Shown here: one piece after another, positions 58,401 to 64,000 of the stretch | Numbering within the stretch: the stretch's first letter is position 1 | Layout: each line of letters begins with the position of its first letter | Source of the DNA: Sphaerolaimus hirsutus | Taxonomy: Eukaryota; Nematoda; Chromadorea; Monhysterida; Sphaerolaimidae | Assembly (NCBI GenBank): GCA_964036195.1 | Contig: OZ038454.1 | Coordinates: 2,728,001 to 2,792,000, forward strand | Length of the DNA stretch: 64,000 nt | Direction of reading: 5' to 3' | Notes under the pieces: model-generated | Databases searched by the model: none | What the model saw: only the letters and a program-made list of their open reading frames with translations | Told to the model about the DNA's origin: nothing | Position numbers and translations under genes: made by a program

Positions 58401-61400
58401 AATCGCGATTATCTCGAAATCGATTTTTTGTAGATCGGTACTTTTAGAAGCACACCCTTCATATGAACCAGGGCGTAGTAGGGAGGGGGGGTCAAGCCGG
58501 TAGTGCACTATTCCGCATGTAAACCCATCCCGCATGTTGACCCGGAACACATTTAATTATACCTGGCATGTTGAAACTAGGTAATAAAACACACCTAGTA
58601 TTTTGAAGGTATCTATAAGAAGTATGAAAATTAGGGAATTTTGGTGAAAATTAGGGTAAAATTGCTCAAAACCGCTCCAGATAGCTAGATAGCTAGGCAA
58701 TTTGCGGGTGGGGGGGGGGTGTTCAGGGGAATGTAACCAAAAAATTTGCGTTAGGGATAGATAGATAGCTGGGCGGTTTGGGGTGGTGTTACCCACCCCC
58801 CTTTCTTACCCCTGCAGGCATTATGTGCATATAATGGGTCTACATGCGGAATGGGCTTTGATGCGGAATGGGCCCTAGCCGTCAAGCCCCCCGTTAACGT
58901 TGCACCTACGTATTTATCCCAGCGGCCGCTAACAAAGTGATTTCGCCAGTTGTACATACCTTTAAAACACCAACAAATATACTTTCAGCCCATTTACACG
59001 TTCACAATTTCGGACTTCCGCTTAAATTTGTGGAAATAGCACATTTTCTCGAAACCCACAAGACTGAGGAAAAATACCCCCCAAAAAAACAAAATACAGG
59101 AAATACGTTACAAACGACGAAAAAGTACTGGGTGTGCAAAACAATTCTGACGAAATAATAACCTCCTCGAAATACCAGCTCCCCCAAAATTTGCACCCTG
59201 AAAAAATAAACTCCCGGAGGAGGGGGGGGGGGGGTATTTCGAGAAAATACGGTAGATACGCGAAAAAAGTTGTCATTCAACTCAAATTTGTCACAAGATT
59301 GTCGCAAAAATGACAAACCGCAGTGTCGGTGGCTTCGATCAAATCCCTTCTCAATCGCATAACTTCGTTGGACTTTTTCGACAACTCGTCTCGAAGTTGG
59401 GCGAGTTCCCGACGAGCTTCTTCCGTGGCTTTCATCAGCACTGCAGCGTTTGGGTCAAATGGAATTGTCACGAACGAGGGTAGGGATGTCTAATTTGGTT
59501 GAATAGGTTCAATGGGCCCGCACACGCTAGTTGACATCGACACCAAATGTCAACTGGTGCCGATCCCGATTCGAAGCTTGCTGACGAGTGGACGAACGAC
59601 GTTCAAACGCAATCTTTGAATTGGGAACGGAACCAGTTGACATTTGGTGTCGATGTCAACTAGCGTGTGTGGGGCCAATATGGTAGACATACATATCCCA
59701 TGTAATTGCACACCCAAAATTTTTTTTCGGTTTCATTTTTTTGTTATAATAGCCCTACACACACTAGTTTTCACCGTTACACGTGTGAAAACTGAAATGG
59801 CGACATGGCGACATTCAGCCTAATCTTAATGTATGCTATATGTGTTTTAGTTTTGAAATTTTCAAATTTTAACTTTTATTGATTGAAATTCTAATTTAAA
59901 TAAAATCAAATCATTCACCCGTGTTCATTAATTTGCATTTGAAAAAAATTCAGTTTTCCCACGAAGTCACGGTGAAAACTAGTGTGTGTGGGCACAATCA
60001 ATGTTATTTTAAATACGAAAATTTTGTATCGAATGCAGCACAATTTTTGCAACGAATGTTATTAAATATGTTTAGAAGCTGAAATATTTGAAAAAATAAA
60101 AAAAATGCTCTTTATATCAACATTGAAAAAACATATCCTCACAACGATAGAATGTAAATATTTCCATCCACTTGTAAATGTACACTCTTTACTTGCAACT
60201 TGTTTCGCAAATTCAAAGTGTAGTTTTCAAAAAATTTCATATTGAGATGCCTGTCATTAAAAAATACAACATACCGCCTTTGTTAGCTTCAACATCCTGT
60301 TTGTGCTTTTCCAGTAGTTCATTCAGTGACGTCGACATATCTGACAAATGTTTTTTTAAATATTTTTTTTTTGAACAAACCAGTCAAAAATTGTGAGTGA
60401 TATACGAAAACAGCGACGAAATTCAATTAGACTGACATGTTATTCTGATTGAAGCATTGCGATTAGGGATGCAAAAAACAACAACAACAAGTTTTATATA
60501 CTTTATTAAAACTGAACGTTTTTTTAAATCGAGGTGTTTTTAAACTTTCTTTTAAACCTGTAAATTTTCCCAGCGCCCGCGGCCGCACTGACCAAAAATG
60601 GATCAAAATAAACAATAAATGCTATTCAATTTCGTGTCATCATTATCGCTGCACACACTAGTTTACTGATAAAATTTTAAAAATTTACTGAACCTACAAA
60701 TCAGTATTGAACGCATTCAAGTGTGCTGAACGTCAGCAGTAGTTGACGAACACCTAATTCCAGTAAACTCAAATGCGACTCAAGAGTTAATTTCAGAGTT
60801 CACCAATTCTCTAGTTGACCGGCAGTAAACTAGCCTATTAACCCATAAATCAACAGTACACCATAGTTGTTAAAACGTATTTACGTTTACTCGACTTTTA
60901 CGTATACTCGAGTACTGCGTAAATACGTTTACGTTTCCTCCCGAAAAAAATACCGGTACTCACTTACCCGCGTACTTTTTGAAAGGAAACGTAATTCCAA
61001 AAAATTAATGGGGTGCAAAACAAGCAAAAACTATTCAAACGAATTGAAGTAGCTGTGAAAATCGCAGCGGCAATGATCAAAGTTGCGACGGGTAGGGAAA
61101 GCGATGACTTCCACGTTTGCTCTACTCACCTTTACGTTTTTTTGAGTACAAAATTGAAAAAATACTAGCTTTTACGTTTTCCCTGAGTAAAAATACGGGT
61201 ATTTACGTTTACTCACGTTTTACGCAGCGTAAAAGTATTTTAAAAATACTTTACGTTTTCTGTACTCAGGGTTGAGTAAAAAATAAATACTTTACGTTTA
61301 CGTTTACTTTGATAAAAGTTCAGTATTTTTAACAACTCTGCAGTGCACCTACCATTGCACCTCTGCTTGTACATGTGGTTCTCCTGTCTGAGCGAGTCCA

Positions 61401-62738
61401 GCGTGCTCACGTGCAATTTGCAGCGCTCCTCCAGCTGCGAGGCGAACCCGCGCGCCGAGTCACGATCTTTGCCCACGGATTGCAGTTCAGTTTGCAGCTG
61501 AGTTCGCGGGAATGAGGTTGAGTTGACCGAGATCAGGGATTGAGTTGATTTCGAAAATGACGGGTAGAAGGAAAAGTGGTGAGACGAGCTCGAGTTAAGA
61601 TTAAGTTATGTTGCCGTAATTACTGGAATTTTTTCCCAGGGCGGTTTTCTCAGTGTGTAATTTTTTTAGGGGGTATTTCGAGGGGTTGATTATCCCCAAT
61701 AATTTTTTTAACCCCCAGTATGTACTTTTTCGTTGTTCGTAACGTACGCAGACGTAGAAAAATGCAACAATCACCGACATGTTTTACCGCACTTGTCATT
61801 TCACTTAAAAATTATCAAGCGAACTGCAAAATGAAGAAAAAAACACTTTCCAGGCACTTAATACTTATTTGCACGACACTTGACACTTAAAAACTAGTGC
61901 CAAACCACCTAACCTTATTGATAGCCTCTTTAGTCTCATTATAGGCCTTAGTAATGATGTCATTTTTCTTCAAAGCGTCTTCCACAGCAATGGCGGCTTG
62001 GCGTTGGGTTTCAGCGGTGGTTTTGGCAATCGCCCGATTTACCGCTTCTGCGCGATCCTTCTCGCTTTTGTCCAGACGCTGCCTGAGGGATTTTTGGGGT
62101 TTTTAAAAATGGTTTTGAAGTTGTTGTTGTTGTTGTTGTAGTTTGAATGGGCGCACTACGCCCAAGATTCCGGTGGTCGCAAGCTCTGTCAAGTGTAGTG
62201 TCAAACGACACGTAAACTGTCAATTACCATGACAAATGTCATATAGTGTCAAATGCCATGCAAAGTGTCAATTGTCATGTCAAATGACAATTGGGTATCC
62301 AAATACAGACCCATATGTGAACATAGCATCTAGATACAAAAACATAAGATATGGATACAAGAAATTGCATACAAAATTGACAGTTTCCATGACGTTTGTC
62401 ACGACAATTGACACTGCATGACATTTGTCATCACAATTGACACTATGCTTGAATCTTGTCATGACAATTGACACTTTGCATGAATTTTTTAGGACATTTG
62501 ACACTTTACTTAAACCTTTACAGCACTTGGGACTGCCCCCTGGCCAGCATTTTCCACTGTACCGGGAACTCACTTCAACTGCTCAATGTCTTTATGCGCG
62601 TGGGCCAAACTGCGTAGATTTTCCGCCGACGTCTCCAGCGCCAACTTTTTCTTGATTTCCAGCTCGTCGGACAGTTTTTTCCACTTGGCGATTTCACTTT
62701 TCGCTTCCAAAATCTGTTTGTTCAACTCTTCAGATTGC
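52286..62738 (-). CDS. Unidentified coiled-coil protein with basic Ser-rich tail (3' part)
   Basis: Thirteen exons in consistent phase, reading off the right side of the window. The first seven encode heptad-like, Lys/Glu/Leu-rich coiled coil (for example KKLSDELEIKKKLALET, LEERCKLHV, ARRELAQLRDELSKK, LEASLRAAEDQHKQ). From about 56.1 kb the product becomes low-complexity and strongly basic with Ser/Thr: KKTKKGKGKGRRSSAS, KRTKGKSANK, GRKKGKSARKGG, SSPKKKARTKSPRG (a nuclear-signal-like cluster), SLDLSSASSSGR, RIAPISGG, SRSRRRKLDET. A coiled coil plus basic tail is seen in nuclear, centrosomal and kinesin proteins. No diagnostic domain is visible, so no name is given. The 3' end is uncertain. 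Confidence 0.75.
52491..52678 (-). CDS. Coiled-coil gene exon, tail
   Basis: Acceptor GGCACCACAG, donor GCTGAG|GTAAGC, phase 1 in and 0 out. Encodes TASLILSTTTSLVGAVP and RIAPISGGAASRSRRRKLDE. Confidence 0.78.
52924..53075 (-). CDS. Coiled-coil gene exon, tail
   Basis: Acceptor CCCAATTGCAG, donor ATATAA|GTGAGT. Encodes RPGRRAKAIAADGITAMGSY and HMTSHAHVSESAHSPLG. Confidence 0.78.
53307..53400 (-). CDS. Coiled-coil gene exon, tail
   Basis: Acceptor CGCTTTGCAG, donor GGGCAG|GTAAGA. Encodes ATSPSSNWPLDLSSVGSDAG and SLDLSSASSSGR. Confidence 0.8.
53541..53694 (-). CDS. Coiled-coil gene exon, tail
   Basis: Acceptor ACGTCAACAG, donor GTTAATG|GTGGGT, phase 0 in and 1 out. Encodes VAYSALSTDSSLANDSVL and SSPKKKARTKSPRGVA. 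Confidence 0.8.
53831..53947. mobile_element. hAT-like TACGGTCCAAAC element
   Basis: Ends TACGGTCCAAACGGG and ATTTGAACCCTA; 8-bp duplication TCGTCCAT/TCGCCCAT (one mismatch). Confidence 0.75.
54218..54442 (-). CDS. Coiled-coil gene exon, tail
   Basis: Acceptor CACTCCCAG, phase 0. Encodes LPRTIPTETAGLAASDSEAE and GRKKGKSARKGGAGKKGG. The donor is AAGG|GTAGAT; an earlier phase-0 GT at 54233 is possible. Confidence 0.72.
55445..55695 (-). CDS. Coiled-coil gene exon, tail
   Basis: Acceptor TTCAAACCCAG. The donor is taken as ACTAGG|GTCGGT, weak but in phase 0 with the next exon. Encodes GRSSSRLSVENADAHTN, a Glu/Gln-rich run and KRTKGKSANKPPIPQ. Confidence 0.7.
56022..56289 (-). CDS. Coiled-coil gene exon, start of basic tail
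   Basis: Acceptor CAATCCGCAG, donor AAGAAAG|GTGTGG. The last coiled-coil heptads (NKLDENMAELDKSQRVIRDL) pass into acidic, then Lys/Gly/Ser-rich sequence (KKTKKGKGKGRRSSASMSP). Confidence 0.82.
56694..57346. mobile_element. hAT-like TAGGGTTGG element, AACGTTTTTTT ends
   Basis: TAGGGTTGG...CCAACCCTA ends, perfect 8-bp duplication ATTCTAAT. Confidence 0.85.
57583..57711 (-). CDS. Coiled-coil gene exon
   Basis: Acceptor AACACACAG, donor TACCAT|GTGAGT, 43 codons in phase 0. Encodes KAEIKKRDDLEASLRAAE and LKALEAELLQYH. Confidence 0.8.
57780..58460. mobile_element. Inverted-repeat element M with GTACCGATCTACA motif array
   Basis: GAAGGGTGTGCTTCTAAAAG...CTTTTAGAAGCACACCCTTC ends. Between them about eight copies of AAAAGTACCGATCTACA, all in the same orientation, spaced 25-70 bases. 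Confidence 0.8.
58469..58893. mobile_element. Palindromic ATGCGGAATGGG element with nested GATAGATAGCTG copy
   Basis: GGGGGGTCAAGCC at the left and GGCGTCAAGCCCCCC-like sequence, inverted, at the right; TTCCGCATG words on both sides; a GATAGATAGCTG copy ends at ACCCCTG (58814). Confidence 0.6.
59087..59252. mobile_element. A-family element, left end decayed
   Basis: G-rich body and TATTTCGAGAAAATACGG at the right. Confidence 0.6.
59319..59440 (-). CDS. Coiled-coil gene exon
   Basis: Acceptor AACGCTGCAG, donor ACTGCG|GTTTGT. Encodes VLMKATEEARRELAQLRDE and RLRRDLIEATDTA. Confidence 0.8.
59515..59676. mobile_element. C-family element
   Basis: GGCCCGCACACGCTAGTTGAC...CTAGCGTGTGTGGGGCC; AATG/AATA flanks. 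Confidence 0.8.
59752..59995. mobile_element. D-family element, copy 3
   Basis: GCCCTACACACACTAGTTTTC...GAAAACTAGTGTGTGTGGGC. Confidence 0.82.
60275..60340 (-). CDS. Coiled-coil gene exon
   Basis: A 66-base exon, acceptor CATTTGTCAG, donor AAAGGCG|GTATGT. Encodes DMSTSLNELLEKHKQDVEA. Confidence 0.78.
60862..61340. mobile_element. hAT-like CAGAGTTG element, TTTACGTTTACTCG core, copy 2
   Basis: CATAGTTGTTAAAAC...TTTTTAACAACTCTG, duplication CAGTACAC/CAGTGCAC. Lies in an intron of the coiled-coil gene, 12 bases from the donor. Confidence 0.75.
61353..61497 (-). CDS. Coiled-coil gene exon
   Basis: Acceptor GCGAACTCAG, donor TGCAATG|GTAGGT, phase 0 in and 1 out. Encodes LQTELQSVGKDRDSARGF and SLRQENHMYKQRCN. 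A hAT-like element (60862-61340) sits 12 bases inside the following intron, with a 1-mismatch 8-bp duplication. Confidence 0.82.
61914..62082 (-). CDS. Coiled-coil gene exon
   Basis: Acceptor AATCCCTCAG, donor AATAAG|GTTAGG, phase 2 in and 0 out. Encodes QRLDKSEKDRAEAVNRAI and onwards to TKEAINK. Confidence 0.82.
62172..62542. repeat. B-family palindrome in a coiled-coil-gene intron
   Basis: GGTGGTCGCAAGCTCTGTCA...ACAGCACTTGGGACTGCCCC. Confidence 0.7.
62574..62738 (-). CDS. Coiled-coil gene, most 5' exon in the window
   Basis: Acceptor TTTCTTTTTTGCAG, donor TTGAA|GTGAGT. Encodes QSEELNKQILEAKSEIAKWK and a continuing heptad pattern to KDIEQLK. It starts with one base, so earlier exons lie outside the window. 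Confidence 0.82.
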
Positions 62739-62902
62739 CTGCAAAAAAGAAAAAATATGAACCATGGTGAGTTTTTATCATATAGGAAAATAAGTCGAGT
62801 GTTGAGTAGAAGTAGAAATGAAACAATACTATTTTTTAATGAATTTACTGTCCTTAAAGATTTTTGCCACTTGCGACCGACACCTAAGTGACAGGTCTCG
62901 GT

Positions 62903-63124
62903 TAGGGTTCAAACGATGAATAGTATCGAATATCGAATACCGGATATCGACCATTTTTTCATATCGAATATCGATATCGAAAATTTTGAAAAAATATCGA
63001 ATATCGATATCGAAAATTTTGAAAAAATATCGAATATCGATATCGAAAATTTTGTAAAAATTTCGAATATCGATATCGAATATCGACCATTTTTTCGATA
63101 TATCGAACCTGTATTGTGTCCCTA
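62903..63124. mobile_element. TAGGGTTC element with TATCGATATCGAA core
   Basis: TAGGGTTCAAACG at the left; about 36-base units ATATCGAATATCGATATCGA repeated; right end near GTCCCTA. No clear duplication. Confidence 0.65.
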
Positions 63125-63188
63125 ATCAAAGTTATTATTTTCATTTTGAGATATTTGTGATTGATCTGATTTACTATAGTATTTTATT

Positions 63189-63670
63189 CAGGGGTCTCCA
63201 GGATTTTGGCCCTCGCGGGGGCTGGATAGATAGCAAATCGCTCCTCCGGAGGGATAGATAGCTGGAAAAATTTTCTGGGGGGGGCTGGGGGGGCACAATT
63301 TATAGGCTTTTTCAAGGTTAAGAAGGCAGAAAGGGGAAAAAATCGCTAATAATCAGTTAAAAGTAGCCAAAAGTAGGTATAAAATGGCTAAAAATAGGTA
63401 TATAACCATGTATATAGGCGGAAAGCACGAATTTGAAGGTGAAAAACTATAAAAAGGTGCGAACATTAGTGACTTTGAGCGAAAATTGGGGCAAAATTTC
63501 TCAAAAACCACTCCAGATCGATAGATAGCTGAGCGATTTGGGGGGGGGGTCTTTTGGGGTAGTAGCCAAAAATTTTGCCTCGGGATAGATAGATAGCTGA
63601 GCGGCCTCCGGGATAGATAGATAGCTGGCCGATTTGGGGGGGGCAGCCCCCCCCCCCTAGGAGACACCTG
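63189..63670. mobile_element. hAT-like element, GATAGATAGCTG family, copy 2
   Basis: CAGGGGTCTCC...GAGACACCTG ends, perfect 8-bp duplication ATTTTATT. Body homologous to 7653-8182. Confidence 0.85.
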
Positions 63671-64000
63671 ATTTTATTTGATGAGTAAAACTACAATATT
63701 TATAATGTCATTTTTGTTGGAGTGCTAAATTTGAAGCCTGAAAATGCTGATATGTTGTTTTTTGCAACATGCATTAAGCAATTCAGTTATAAGTATGAAC
63801 TGTAATATCTACCAATTGTTGTTTGCCTGATACACTTTATTCATCGTGTTTTTCTACCATTTTCTACTTTTGACTGATGTAAACCTTTTTAAAATCACTT
63901 GTACCATTCATATTTCAGCAGAGATGATTAACCATGTGTGCAACCACATGAAAATACAATAAGCTGCTTGAAATTTGCCTTGCTATACCAAAAGAAAATT
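63671..64000. other. No feature seen
   Basis: AT-rich intron of the coiled-coil gene or intergenic DNA; nothing recognised. Confidence 0.4.

Noticed and set aside
62916..63144. Frame repeating SNIDIENFEKI
   Set aside because: Translation of the TATCGATATCGAA repeat core of a TAGGGTT element, open on both strands.
1..64000. tRNA, rRNA or snRNA genes
   Set aside because: No cloverleaf with A/B-box words or recognisable rRNA/snRNA stretch was noticed by eye; a covariance-model scan would be needed to exclude them.

Overview
This is a stretch of intron-rich animal nuclear DNA, almost certainly from an invertebrate. The evidence is a set of short GC-rich exons that splice in phase at GT-AG borders and encode metazoan proteins, sitting in AT-rich DNA packed with miniature inverted-repeat elements. 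The species cannot be fixed from the sequence. Every protein gene found lies on the minus strand, so genes read from high to low coordinates.

Four transcription units were rebuilt by joining exons by eye. (1) 62738 to about 52286: the 3' part of an unidentified coiled-coil protein with a long Ser/Lys/Arg-rich tail; its 5' end lies beyond the window. (2) about 52268 or 51146 to 48597: the 3' exons of a small gene I cannot identify. (3) 45401 to 33863: a complete 17-exon gene for a DPY19-family protein C-mannosyltransferase (about 797 residues). (4) 15777 to 8472: a sphingomyelin-synthase-family gene lacking only its N-terminal exon(s), with two possible C-terminal exons. DPY19 acts in the ER membrane and sphingomyelin synthases in ER/Golgi or plasma membranes. 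Nothing here suggests a shared pathway.

The rest is mobile-element derived. The main families are: (A) about 18 elements with CCGTATT...AATACGG ends at TA target sites and C/G-rich bodies; (B) palindromes built from words such as TGTAAAGTGTCAAATGTCA; (C/D) elements ending in GGCCCACACACTAGTT; (hAT-like) several families with TAGGGTT, CAGGGG, CAGAGTTG or CAGTGGCG ends, most with perfect or near-perfect 8-bp target duplications and bodies of simple repeated words; (J) two 1.1-1.4 kb foldback elements; and other near-perfect palindromes (K, M, P). Many are nested, and several empty sites can be read from sister copies.

The most interesting signal is in the DPY19 gene. Two introns (40333-40621 and 39380-40068) coincide with TCGGGC-type inverted-repeat elements flanked by 5-bp direct repeats of exon sequence. 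This is the expected signature of introns made by transposon insertion (introners). One of the two appears to lack a normal AG acceptor. A second candidate is in the unidentified gene, where an intron is bounded by the terminal repeats of a C-family element.
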